NCBI RefSeq assembly: GCF_000018145.1
Contig: NC_009956.1
Location: 88,971-152,970, forward strand
Reading direction: 5' to 3'
Source of the DNA: Dinoroseobacter shibae DFL 12 = DSM 16493
GTDB lineage: Bacteria; Pseudomonadota; Alphaproteobacteria; Rhodobacterales; Rhodobacteraceae
DNA: 64,000 nucleotides
Each line of letters begins with the position of its first letter. The first letter of the stretch is position 1. The notes under the pieces are model-generated. The model was given only the letters and a program-made list of their open reading frames with translations, did no database searches and was not told the origin of the DNA. The position numbers and the translations under genes were made by a program. This document shows positions 56,774 through 64,000 of the stretch, piece by piece.

Positions 56774-58015
56774 TGCCCCTAGGTTTGCAGATGCTTTGCC
56801 CCCTAACTTTGAGGCAAGGAGGCCGAGATGGGGCCAAGCAACTACAGCGATGAGTTCAAGCGCGACGCGGTGCATCAGATCACGGTTCGCGGGTATCCTG
56901 TGCGAGAGGTGTCCCGGCGTTTGGGCGTCAGCACGTATTTTCTTTACAAGTGGCTGAAGCTGTTCGGGGAACCCGTCTCAAACGCGGACGTGGACCATGG
57001 GGCCGAGAACCGGCGCCTGAAGCGTGAGCTGGCTCGCGGGACCGAGAAGCGCGACATCCCAAAAAAGCAATGGCGTACTTCGCGCGCGAGTCCCAATGAA
57101 GTACGCCTTCATCCGGGCGCATCGCGCAGAATTCGGCGTCCGGGCCACGTGCCGGGTGCTGCGGGTCCATTTCTCCGGCTTCTTTGCCTGGCTTGAGTCA
57201 CCGCGCGCAGGAGGATGCACGTCAGATTGATCTGATCCGGCAGGCGTGGGCCGACAGCGGTAAGGTCTATGGCTACCGCAAGCTGCCCGACGATCTTCGC
57301 AACCAAGGTGAACGCATCTCGGAGAACCGTGTTGCCCGGTTGGCCGTGGCTGGCTGGGATCGCTGCTCAGGTGGGCTACAAATGCCGTCCGGTCCGCTAT
57401 GGCGGCACGCCGGCCATCGTGGCTGAGAACAAGCTGGAGCAGCAATTTCAGGCCTCTGCCCCGGATCAGGTCTGGGTGACCGACATCACTTACATCAAGA
57501 CACACAAGGGTTGGTGTCCGCCATAGGCCTCGGACCGATGGCGGCCACATGAATGGACATCTGCGTCGTAATAGACCTCTTCTCGCGCCGCGTCGTCGGC
57601 TGGTCTGCACAATCCCGCATGACCAAGGGTCTTGCCCTGCAAGCTTTGCTAATGGCTGTTTGGAGACGAAAGCCCACTCGCCAGGTCACGGTGCATTGCG
57701 ATCAGGGTTCTAAATTCACCAGCCGCGAGTGGCAGACGTTTCTGCGCCAGCACAATCTGGAATTCAGCATGAGCAGACGCGGCAATTGCTATGACAACGC
57801 GGTCGCCGAGAGCTTCTTCCAGCTGGTGAAGCGCGAGCGGATTCAGCGCCGGACATACCCAACCTGAGAAGCTGCACGGCAAGACGTGCTGGAAGACTTC
57901 GGGCTCTTCTACAACGCAAAACGCAACCACACGAACAACGGCATGCTGTCACACGTTAACTTCGAGATCAGATAGCGAAAACTGAACGAGGCAGGTGTCT
58001 CGGAAACTCGGGGCA
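56774..58015. mobile_element. Decayed IS3-family insertion sequence
   Basis: Imperfect ends TGCCCCTAGGTTTGCAGA (from 56774) and TGCCCCGAGTTTCCGAGA (read inward from 58015) flank an IS3 orfA/orfB pair. Length is about 1.24 kb, normal for IS3. The transposase frames are broken, and no 3-bp target duplication is seen. Confidence 0.8.
56828..57975 (+). pseudogene. IS3-family transposase genes (orfA and orfB), multiply disrupted
   Basis: OrfA begins MGPSNYSDEFKRDAVHQITV with a helix-turn-helix (VREVSRRLGVSTYFLYKWLK). OrfB pieces follow in different frames: KYAFIRAHRAEFGVRATCRV, WADSGKVYGYRKLPDDL, DQVWVTDITYIKT, MDICVVIDLFSRRVVGW, VHCDQGSKFTS and GNCYDNAVAESFF. The last pieces carry the DDE residues. 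Stops interrupt after KTHKGWCPP and RRTYPT, and frames shift near 57060-57200 and 57330-57430. More than the normal single programmed frameshift is needed to read it, so it is inactive. Confidence 0.85.
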
Positions 58016-58202
58016 CCTCAGGCCACGGGGGCCAGCGGTGCCGCGCCGAGGGGCAGGGTGTCTTCCGCGAGCGCCCAGAGGGCCGGGGCAGGAAGGCCAC
58101 GGCGAAGACCGGCGCGTGTTTTGCGAGGGTGAGCCCCACCGTGGCAGGGCGCGCGCGCTGGATCAGCGTGTCGCTGCCACTGGGTCGGGAGGGTGTACTC
58201 AT
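58016..58202 (-). pseudogene. 5' fragment of a second trkH gene, cut by the IS3 element
   Basis: The minus strand from the ATG at 58200-58202 encodes MSTPSRPSGSDTLIQRARPA followed by VGLTLAKHAPVFAV. A one-frame shift then leads to LPAPALWALAEDTLPLGAAP. This aligns with the N-terminus of the intact TrkH at 53146-54621 (VARAPVVALMLAKHAPVFVI, CAPPAIWAVAEGQAILALAL). It stops at the IS3 end, with no downstream part visible. It is a truncated, frameshifted paralogue. Confidence 0.72.
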
Positions 58203-58299
58203 GGCCGGGGAAACGCGCCATGGCGGGATTGGTTCCGGTCCGAGGGAACGATTCGCCCCCGCGGGGGTTGGGCAGGGGTATGTCAGGAAAGGATGATTC

Positions 58300-59139
58300 A
58301 TGTCAGATCGCACAGACCTCGCCGAAGCCGCGATCGAGACCGAAGACGAACAGCGCACCGTGGAGCGCGCCACCGCGATGCCCTCGCGGCTGGTCTTCGA
58401 GACGATCCGGCAGAGCGGCGACGAGGAGCTGCGGCGCCCGGCCATGGCGCTAGCCTTCTCGGGCGTCGCGGCGGGTCTTCTGATCGCTTTTTCGGTGCTG
58501 GGAGAGGCTCTTTTACGGGCGAATCTGCCCGATGCGCCCTGGCGCTACATCCTCGAGAATTTCGGCTACTCCCTGGGCTTCCTGCTGGTGATCCTGGGGC
58601 GGATGCAGCTCTTTACCGAGAACACGATCACCACGGTGGTGCCGGTGCTGATCACGCCCACGGCCGAGATGTTCGGCAAGGTCGCGAGCCTTTGGGGGAT
58701 CGTGCTTCTGGCCAATGTGGTGGGCGCCTTCGCGGCGGGGGCGTTCCTTCTGGGTGCGCCGGTATTGAGCCCGGAGGTGGCCGAGGCGGTGATGGAGCTG
58801 AGCCGTCACGCCACGGGCATGGGCGCGGTGGAGGGCTTCGCGCGGGGGATCCCGGCGGGGGTGCTGATCGCGGCGCTTGTGTGGATGCTGCCGGTGGCGC
58901 GGGGCAACGAGCTGGCGCTGATCGTGCTGTTCACTTGGCTGATCGCGCTGGGGGATTTCACCCATATCATCGCGGGCTCGGTCGAGATGGCCTATGTGCT
59001 CCTGGCCGGTGAGCTTGGGCTGGGGCAGGCTTTGCTGGGGTTTTTCGTGCCGGTACTGGCCGGGAACGTGGTCGGCGGGACGGTGGTCTTCACCATGCTG
59101 GCCTGGGCGCAGACCCGGGCGGAGATTTCGGAGGATTGA
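58300..59139 (+). CDS. Formate/nitrite transporter-family (YfdC-like) channel
   Basis: The 279-residue protein has a hydrophilic N-terminus of about 40 residues and six hydrophobic segments. Family motifs are GEALLRANLPDAPWRYILEN, LGRMQLFTENTITTVVPVL and GDFTHIIAGSVEMAY. It belongs to the FNT fold of pentameric anion/weak-acid channels, in the YfdC-like branch; the substrate is unknown. The start at 58300 is the first ATG with a sensible N-terminus. A strong hairpin follows. Confidence 0.88.
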   Translation: MSDRTDLAEAAIETEDEQRTVERATAMPSRLVFETIRQSGDEELRRPAMALAFSGVAAGLLIAFSVLGEALLRANLPDAPWRYILENFGYSLGFLLVILGRMQLFTENTITTVVPVLITPTAEMFGKVASLWGIVLLANVVGAFAAGAFLLGAPVLSPEVAEAVMELSRHATGMGAVEGFARGIPAGVLIAALVWMLPVARGNELALIVLFTWLIALGDFTHIIAGSVEMAYVLLAGELGLGQALLGFFVPVLAGNVVGGTVVFTMLAWAQTRAEISED

Positions 59140-59146
59140 GACGCAA

Positions 59147-59176
59147 GCACCCTCCCACCGCAGGGGGGGAGGGTGC
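59147..59176 (+). terminator. Hairpin terminator after the FNT gene
   Basis: GCACCCTCCC and GGGAGGGTGC form a perfect 10-bp stem with a 10-base G-rich loop, followed by AAAA. It starts 7 bases after the stop. The run of As fits termination on the opposite strand equally well. Confidence 0.75.
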
Positions 59177-59199
59177 AAAACAGGCTCTTCACATGGTGA

Positions 59200-59364
59200 T
59201 CAGTCGGCTTTGCGATGATCCGAACCGTCAGCCGCGAGGCTGGATTTCGGCGCATTCGGATCGTCCATCCGCTGTTCGGTGCGATACTTGCTGAAGGCGG
59301 CAAAGCCCATCACCGCCAGGATGGTGAAGAGAAAGAGGATCACGAGAAGTTGGGTCATTTCCAT
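59200..59364 (-). CDS. Small single-helix membrane protein, unknown
   Basis: The 54-residue peptide starts MEMTQLLVILFLFTILAVMG, a single membrane helix, then a polar charged tail ending in HRKAD. AAAGGA lies about 7 bases upstream of the ATG at 59364, which supports real translation. It is 25 bases downstream of another small membrane protein gene. The family is not recognised. Confidence 0.6.
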   Translation of the reverse strand: MEMTQLLVILFLFTILAVMGFAAFSKYRTEQRMDDPNAPKSSLAADGSDHRKAD

Positions 59365-59389
59365 GGGGTTTCCTTTCGGGAGTTCGGGT

Positions 59390-59584
59390 TCAGTTCTCGA
59401 CTTCGACGCCGAAACGGCCGTCGATCTGGGTGTCCGCGCCTTCGGGGGCCTCGCCCCGGTCGGCCAGGATCACCAGGTAGCCGGCCAGCAGAATGGCCGC
59501 GAAAGCCACGGCGATGCCAATGCCGGCAAGGGCGCCGATATGGCGCTTGCGTTGGGTCTTGAGGTTGGTGTCGGGGGCTGACAT
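59390..59584 (-). CDS. Small single-helix membrane protein, unknown
   Basis: The 64-residue protein has a basic N-terminus (LKTQRKRHIG), one hydrophobic helix (IGIAVAFAAILLAGYLVIL) and an acidic periplasmic-type tail (DGRFGVEVEN). The start at 59584 follows a purine-rich sequence (AGGAGCGCGCC). It is encoded downstream of the amidotransferase/amidoligase pair on the same strand, with a 65-base gap. Function unknown. Confidence 0.6.
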   Translation of the reverse strand: MSAPDTNLKTQRKRHIGALAGIGIAVAFAAILLAGYLVILADRGEAPEGADTQIDGRFGVEVEN

Positions 59585-59649
59585 GGCGCGCTCCTGTTGT
59601 CCGTTTCCTTGCGGGGTCAACGCATCGGGGCAGGGGTTGTTCCGCGTCT

Positions 59650-60372
59650 CTAGCCTGCCGTCAGCGCATCGCGGGTCACGTCCGGAGTTTGCAGGCGATG
59701 CTGCGCCCGGGCGCGGGCGGCGGTGACGAGGGCGCGGAAGATCGCGCGCTGACGCCTTGCATAGACAAGGTATTCGGGATGCCACTGGACGCCGAGGGCG
59801 AAGGGATCCTCGACGCGCTCGATGGCCTGGACCATGCCGCCGGTGTCGCGGGCGGCCACCCGGAAGCCGTCGCCGAGCCGGTCCACCGCCTGGCTGTGCA
59901 GGGCGTTGACGCGCATCGGCTCGGTGCCTGCGATCAGGGCGAGGCGGGCGTTGGCCTGCACCTCCACCATGCGCTTGGGCAAAACGGTCTTCACCGGGCG
60001 GGAGGTCGGATGGACCTGCCACGCGTTCTGGTGCAGCGAGCCGCCCGCGGCCACGTTCAGCATCTGCGCGCCGCGGCAGATGCCGAGCACGGGGATGTTG
60101 CGGATCAGCGCCTCGCGGGCGAGCCCGTGTTCCAATGCGTCCCGGGCGGGATCGAGCCGGGCGGTGGTCAGCACCTCGGTGCCGTAAAGCTCGGGCGAGA
60201 TGTCGTCGCCGCCGCCGATCACGATGCCGTCGACCTTGTCGAGATCCGCCGGACGCCCGGCGCCCCAGCGCAGGCCCCGGCCACCGGTCAGCCAGAGGTT
60301 GAGGTTGATGAAGGGAAAGACGCGCCAGCCCGAGCGGGAGGAGGTGGTCACGCCGATCAGGGGACGGGTCAT
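59650..60372 (-). CDS. Class I glutamine amidotransferase (gamma-glutamyl-GABA hydrolase-like, PuuD type)
   Basis: The 240-residue protein has the Cys-His-Glu triad of class I glutamine amidotransferases: C99 in LGICRGAQ and H198/E200 in VQWHPEY. GGGDDISPELYG (residues 53-64) is characteristic of the peptidase C26/PuuD branch, which cleaves gamma-glutamyl amides. Its start lies 1 base after the amidoligase stop, so the two are coupled. Together they probably make and break an amide-linked glutamyl compound. Confidence 0.9.
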   Translation of the reverse strand: MTRPLIGVTTSSRSGWRVFPFINLNLWLTGGRGLRWGAGRPADLDKVDGIVIGGGDDISPELYGTEVLTTARLDPARDALEHGLAREALIRNIPVLGICRGAQMLNVAAGGSLHQNAWQVHPTSRPVKTVLPKRMVEVQANARLALIAGTEPMRVNALHSQAVDRLGDGFRVAARDTGGMVQAIERVEDPFALGVQWHPEYLVYARRQRAIFRALVTAARARAQHRLQTPDVTRDALTAG

Positions 60373-60373
60373 A

Positions 60374-61336
60374 TCAGGCTCCTTGCAAGGCGTTGAGCGG
60401 GGTGGGCAGGAGGGTATCGACGGTGTCCGCCCAGGCGCGGCTGGAGGCCAAAAGCCGGGCGCGATGCGCCTCCCAAGCCTCGCCGAGCGCGGTCAGAAGC
60501 GCGTCGTCCGCGGCCACGGTTTCGACCGTATGCCATTGCGCCCAGGCCTCGGACAGGGACCAGTCGGGATTGTCGAGGCGGCAATCGGGCAGCCGGAAAT
60601 GGAAGGCCGGCCGCCCGTCGATCTCGGTCAGGCCGGGGAAGTCCCGGGCGTAAGCCTCCGGATCGGCGGCCTTGAACAGGGGCAGCAGGTCGAGGCCGTG
60701 ATTCCGGCTCTTCACATGGGTTTTGTAGATCTCACGCTGCGCGTCGAGGCCTGCATAGGGGGCGGCGACGAGCGCATCCACCAGCGCCTCGGGCCAAGGG
60801 GCGACGAAGGGCAGGAGGCGCCGGGTCGTGTCGGGCGGCATGGTATGGCGCAGCCAGGGCTCCAGCAGGGCGAAGGCGCGGATGCTGCGGGTGGTGAGGG
60901 CGGCCTCGGGGGCGACCACGGCGATATTGAGATGGACGCCGAAGCCCTGCAGCGCGCCATGGCCGGTGCCTTCGCCGCCGGCTTGCCGCAGAGTGTCGCA
61001 GAAGGCGTCCAGCAGGGGCAGCGCGTCCGGGGGCAGGGGGTTGGTGATCAGCTCGATCGGGATGACCGGGCGGGCGAGGTCGAGGCCGGTTTCCAGGAGC
61101 CCGTCGCCCGCGTATTTCGCGAGGGGGGTGTCAAGTTCCACCTTCAGGCGACCGAGGCGGGTGTCTTCGACGGTGACGCGATGGCGGCTTTCGGAGGTGA
61201 TGCGACCGCCGAGATGGGTGCGGATCAGCTCGGCCACGTCGGCTTCGCGGAGGCCGGCGAATTCGATCTCGACTCCGATCTTGCGAATCTCGCCATCGGT
61301 GGTGGTGGTTTGGGGCAGGGGGGGAAACTGGCTCAT
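60374..61336 (-). CDS. Amidoligase-family enzyme
   Basis: The 320-residue protein matches the amidoligase family related to carboxylate-amine ligases of the glutamine-synthetase fold (GVEIEFAGL near residue 21, then GFGVHLNIAVVAPE). These enzymes are predicted to form amide bonds using ATP; the substrate is not known. The start at 61336 (MSQFPPLPQ) is used because the open frame upstream is not related to the family. Pairing with a C26 amidotransferase is a recurrent arrangement described for this family by comparative genomics. Confidence 0.85.
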   Translation of the reverse strand: MSQFPPLPQTTTTDGEIRKIGVEIEFAGLREADVAELIRTHLGGRITSESRHRVTVEDTRLGRLKVELDTPLAKYAGDGLLETGLDLARPVIPIELITNPLPPDALPLLDAFCDTLRQAGGEGTGHGALQGFGVHLNIAVVAPEAALTTRSIRAFALLEPWLRHTMPPDTTRRLLPFVAPWPEALVDALVAAPYAGLDAQREIYKTHVKSRNHGLDLLPLFKAADPEAYARDFPGLTEIDGRPAFHFRLPDCRLDNPDWSLSEAWAQWHTVETVAADDALLTALGEAWEAHRARLLASSRAWADTVDTLLPTPLNALQGA

Positions 61337-61398
61337 GCGGGCTGAACGCCCAAGAGCCGCAGAAGTTCCCGCCGGGGCAATGGCCCCTTGTAAAGAGC

Positions 61399-61794
61399 CT
61401 AGTTTGCGTCGGTGCGGAAGCGGTCGAGCGTGGCGGCGTCCACCTGCAACCGGATGCCGAGGGTGCCCGTCCCGTCCAGCACGGGCCGTTTGCGCAGGTG
61501 GATATCGAGGCTGCGGATCGCGGGTTCGGCGGCGCAGGCGGCGGTGATACGGGTGATCAGACGCTCTTGCGTTGCGTAGTGGCCATCGCGGGCCAGGCGG
61601 TCGATCTCGGCCACCAGCGGATCGTAGTCGAAGACCCGGCCCATGTCGTCGGTGTCGATCAGCACCAGGGCGGGGTCGATGGCGAGGCTGAGGTCGAGGA
61701 TATGGGTGTCGGGCACCACGTCGCCGGGGCCGTAGGTGCCGATTTCCGGCGCGATTTCGAGCGCGGTCAGCTCGACGGTGGCAAGGCAGGCCAT
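61399..61794 (-). CDS. Dihydroneopterin aldolase-like (FolB-family) protein
   Basis: The 131-residue protein has the tunnelling-fold FolB pattern: EIGTYGPGDVVPDTHILDL, VFDYDPLVAEIDRLA and HYATQERLITRI with a catalytic-type Glu. FolB makes 6-hydroxymethyl-dihydropterin for folate synthesis. The start at 61794 (MACLATVEL) is chosen from homology; upstream frame is spurious. A second-copy FolB or a related pteridine enzyme is equally possible. Confidence 0.75.
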   Translation of the reverse strand: MACLATVELTALEIAPEIGTYGPGDVVPDTHILDLSLAIDPALVLIDTDDMGRVFDYDPLVAEIDRLARDGHYATQERLITRITAACAAEPAIRSLDIHLRKRPVLDGTGTLGIRLQVDAATLDRFRTDAN

Positions 61795-61939
61795 GGCGGT
61801 GTCCTTCGGGGCAAAACAGGGTCTTTGCAAGGGGATGGCGCGGGGTGTCCGCGCCGCATGCTCCGCAGGTAGCGAGAATGTGCGCCGGGGCAAGGCCGGG
61901 GCCGCTGGACGCCCTGTGCTGCGCGGCTATATCGAGCCG

Positions 61940-62887
61940 ATGGAAAACAGGAACAGGCCCATGGATATTACCCTTCTGGATGGCGGTCTCGGGCAGGAGC
62001 TCGTGCGGCGCGCCGGGCGTGCGACGCCGCTGTGGTCGATGGAGGCATTGCTGAACGCGCCGGACCTGGTGCGCGCGGTGCATGACGACTTCTTCGCCGC
62101 GGGCGCGGAGGTGGCGACGACCAACACCTATGCGGTGCTGCCGGATCGGCTGGCGGCGTTCGACATGGCGGACCAGCTCGCCCCCCTGACCGAGCGGGCC
62201 TGCGGGATCGCCGCGGCGGCGCGGGATGCGGCGGGCGGCGGGCTGGTGGCGGGGGCGCTGGGGCCGCTGGGCTTTTCCTATCAGCCGGACAAGGCGCCGC
62301 CGCCGGAGCAGGCGGCGGAGATCTATGCCGAGGTGGCGCGGCTGCAGGCGCGGATCGTCGATGTGCTGGTACTGGAGACCATGTCGTCGGTCGACCAGGC
62401 GCGCGGCGGCATGATGGGCGCACAGGTGGCGGGAAAGCCGGTCTGGCTGGCCCTGAGCGTGGACGACGCGGATGGCACGAAGCTGCGCTCCGGCGAGCCG
62501 CTGGCGGCGATTTCCCCTGTGTTAGAGACGTTTTCGCCCGACCGGGTGCTGATCAATTGCGCCCGGCCCGAGGCGGTGTCGCAGGCGATGCCGATCCTGG
62601 CGGGGCTACATCCGCGGATCGGGGGCTATGCCAACGGGTTCACGCGGATCGAAAGCGGGTTCAACCGGATCGGGGCCACGGTGGATTTGCTGCAGGCGCG
62701 GCAGGATATCGGGCCCGCCGCCTATGCGGCCTTCGCGCAGGCCTGGGTGGCGGCGGGGGCGACCACGGTCGGCGGGTGCTGCGAGATCGGGCCTGCCCAT
62801 ATCGAAGAGCTGGCGCGGGTGCTGAAAACCCCTGTGAAAGAGACGATTCCGGCTGGCCTGTCGGCGCGGGAAGTTGCTCCAGATTAA
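61940..62887 (+). CDS. Homocysteine S-methyltransferase-family protein
   Basis: The 315-residue protein has the TIM-barrel methyltransferase pattern with zinc ligands in INCARPEA and GGCCEIGP (a single Cys, then a Cys pair). Early segments LLDGGLGQEL and TTNTYAVLPDRL are typical of MmuM/BHMT-type enzymes that move a methyl group from S-methylmethionine or betaine to homocysteine. The exact donor is unknown. Two ATGs (61940, 61961) are possible starts. Confidence 0.88.
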   Translation: MENRNRPMDITLLDGGLGQELVRRAGRATPLWSMEALLNAPDLVRAVHDDFFAAGAEVATTNTYAVLPDRLAAFDMADQLAPLTERACGIAAAARDAAGGGLVAGALGPLGFSYQPDKAPPPEQAAEIYAEVARLQARIVDVLVLETMSSVDQARGGMMGAQVAGKPVWLALSVDDADGTKLRSGEPLAAISPVLETFSPDRVLINCARPEAVSQAMPILAGLHPRIGGYANGFTRIESGFNRIGATVDLLQARQDIGPAAYAAFAQAWVAAGATTVGGCCEIGPAHIEELARVLKTPVKETIPAGLSAREVAPD

Positions 62888-62943
62888 TGCGCCGCATTTC
62901 GGGCGTGCCTATCCTCCTTGCGGGTCTACAAGGAGGCATGACC

Positions 62944-63159
62944 ATGTATGAAGAGCGACTTGGACGTATCGGTGCCTGGGACCGCGCCTTGCGGGTCGCG
63001 CTGAGCTTTGTGTTGCTTGGATTCGCGCTTTTTTGCCCCTTCGCCAGGGATCTGGGACCGGTTGCGGTCTGGGGATCGGGCGTGGTCGGGGCGGTGGTGC
63101 TGGCGACCGCGCTGCTGGGCTGGTGCCCGATCTATCACCTGCTGGGCCGGGGGCGCTAG
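62944..63159 (+). CDS. DUF2892 (YgaP transmembrane-type) small protein
   Basis: The 71-residue protein has the N-terminal amphipathic segment MYEERLGRIGAWDRALRVAL followed by two hydrophobic helices and a short GWCPIYHLLGR ending. This matches the DUF2892 inner-membrane domain. AGGAGG at 62931-62936 lies 7 bases before the ATG at 62944. It is a stand-alone version without rhodanese. Confidence 0.85.
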   Translation: MYEERLGRIGAWDRALRVALSFVLLGFALFCPFARDLGPVAVWGSGVVGAVVLATALLGWCPIYHLLGRGR

Positions 63160-63168
63160 GCGCCGGGA

Positions 63169-63885
63169 TCACCCGAGGAGCATGCCGCGCAGATCGGTGT
63201 CGTCGGCGCTGTCGTCGCCGAAATCGAGGGCGCTGTGGATGTCGAGCAGGTGGGAGCGCATCAGGCTTTCCGCTTCGTCGGCATCATGGCGGGAAATGGC
63301 GTCGATCAGCCTGGAATGGCATTGGGTGTCGCAGCGGACCCGTTCGCGCGCCCAGTAGAGGGAGATGATCAGGGCGGAGCGGGCGACCAGTTCTTCGACG
63401 AACCCTTCGAGGGTTCTCTGTCCGGATATTCGTGCGATTTCAACGTGGAAGGCGCCGCCGAGACGCAGGGCGCGCCCATGTTGCCGGGCGGCAAGCGCCT
63501 CCTGTTCTTCGGCGCTGTGCCTGCGCAGGTGGGCAATGTCGGCGACGGTGGCCTTGCGCGCGGCCTCGTAGGCGGTGCGCGGCTCGATCAGTTCGCGGGC
63601 CTCGAACACCTCGCGCGCGTCTTCGGGCGTCGGCTGGGCGACGCGGGCGCCGCGATTGGGCCGGATCGTGACGAGATGCGCATGGGAAAGCGCCTGCAGG
63701 CCGGCGCGCACGATGGTGCGGGAGACGCCGTAGATCTCGGTCAACTCGGCCTCGGCCAGGCGCGTGCCGGGGGGCAGGCGCTGTTCGTGGATCGCCCGCT
63801 CCACCCCCTCGAACACCGGGTTCTGGGTGGTTTCGGCGCGGTCCGGCGCCGCGTCGTGTACTCTCAGATCATCCATATCCATCAC
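63169..63885 (-). CDS. GntR-family transcriptional regulator (FadR/FCD subgroup)
   Basis: The 238-residue protein has an N-terminal winged helix-turn-helix (AEAELTEIYGVSRTIVRAGL) and a C-terminal FCD ligand domain with Glu/Asp/His positions (FEARELIEPRTA, FHVEIA, RLIDAI). Such regulators sense small acids or amino-acid-like ligands. The target genes are unknown, but the gene's own upstream region contains a TGTATACA palindrome that may be its operator. Confidence 0.9.
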   Translation of the reverse strand: MMDMDDLRVHDAAPDRAETTQNPVFEGVERAIHEQRLPPGTRLAEAELTEIYGVSRTIVRAGLQALSHAHLVTIRPNRGARVAQPTPEDAREVFEARELIEPRTAYEAARKATVADIAHLRRHSAEEQEALAARQHGRALRLGGAFHVEIARISGQRTLEGFVEELVARSALIISLYWARERVRCDTQCHSRLIDAISRHDADEAESLMRSHLLDIHSALDFGDDSADDTDLRGMLLG

Positions 63886-63901
63886 TCATTCCCGTCCTGA
63901 T

Positions 63902-63909
63902 TGTATACA
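63902..63909. promoter_or_regulatory. Candidate GntR operator
   Basis: TGTATACA is a perfect 8-base palindrome 17 bases upstream of the GntR gene start. GntR/FCD regulators commonly bind TTGTATACAA-like sites. Only one copy was noticed. Confidence 0.45.
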
Positions 63910-64000
63910 CCATCTATTTCGGGAAGCGCCAGAGTGCTGCCGAAACAAAGCGGTGATCGGCGGGTCTCCGGCGCAGCAAGCGCTTGATTTCAGGGCATCA

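Overview
The window is about 64 kb of GC-rich alphaproteobacterial DNA. Gene content fits a marine Rhodobacteraceae (Roseobacter-group) bacterium: a giant secreted RTX protein, two sodium:solute symporters, an aa3-type heme-copper oxidase cluster, an amidoligase/glutamine-amidotransferase pair and a TPP riboswitch ahead of thiC. This assignment is inferred from gene content and style, not from a phylogenetic marker. No rRNA, tRNA or CRISPR was found.

Region 1 (1-17.1 kb) is a patchwork of mobile DNA. It begins with the 3' part of a giant RTX gene. A sulfotransferase gene follows whose 5' half has been replaced by a Tn552-like transposon (transposase, AAA+ ATPase and divergent serine resolvase, with no cargo). 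Next come a riboswitch-controlled thiC, an IS1182-like element, and an AT-richer stretch with a broken unknown gene, a small Cys-rich protein, a small lipoprotein and a truncated membrane protein. An IS6-family element without a target duplication closes the region.

Region 2 (17.1-21.7 kb) encodes a VTT-domain membrane protein, a MATE transporter, a phospholipase D-like protein and an HdeD-like protein.

Region 3 (21.7-32.3 kb) is the most striking part: ten minus-strand genes, most overlapping or a few bases apart. In order of transcription they encode a Tat-exported gluconate-2-dehydrogenase-subunit-3-like protein, a GMC flavoprotein with a four-cysteine cluster, a diheme cytochrome c, a monoheme cytochrome c, CoxB fused to cytochrome c, a CoxA-CoxC fusion, a small membrane protein, a CtaG-like assembly factor, a Tat-exported flavin amine oxidase and another cytochrome c. 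It looks like a self-contained chain carrying electrons from periplasmic flavoenzymes through c-type hemes to an oxygen reductase. The oxidase has Gln where the K-channel Lys is expected.

Region 4 (32.3-49.4 kb) encodes an MgtC-like protein, a GH13 glycosidase, three SDR enzymes (one with the catalytic Lys replaced by Arg), an RND pump with its adaptor, two SSS symporters, an MscS channel, a cation/calcium exchanger and an AI-2E family permease.

Region 5 (49.4-56.5 kb) is a stress and ion-homeostasis set: a Do-type protease, Dps, TrkA/TrkH, a Pmp3-like peptide overlapping a DUF4112 gene, a host-attachment-family protein and a PRC-barrel protein. Region 6 (56.6-58.2 kb) is transposon debris: an IS3 remnant, a decayed full-length IS3 element and a truncated second trkH. 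Region 7 (58.3-64 kb) encodes a formate/nitrite-type channel, two small membrane proteins, the amidotransferase/amidoligase pair, a FolB-like aldolase, a homocysteine S-methyltransferase, a DUF2892 protein and a GntR-family regulator.
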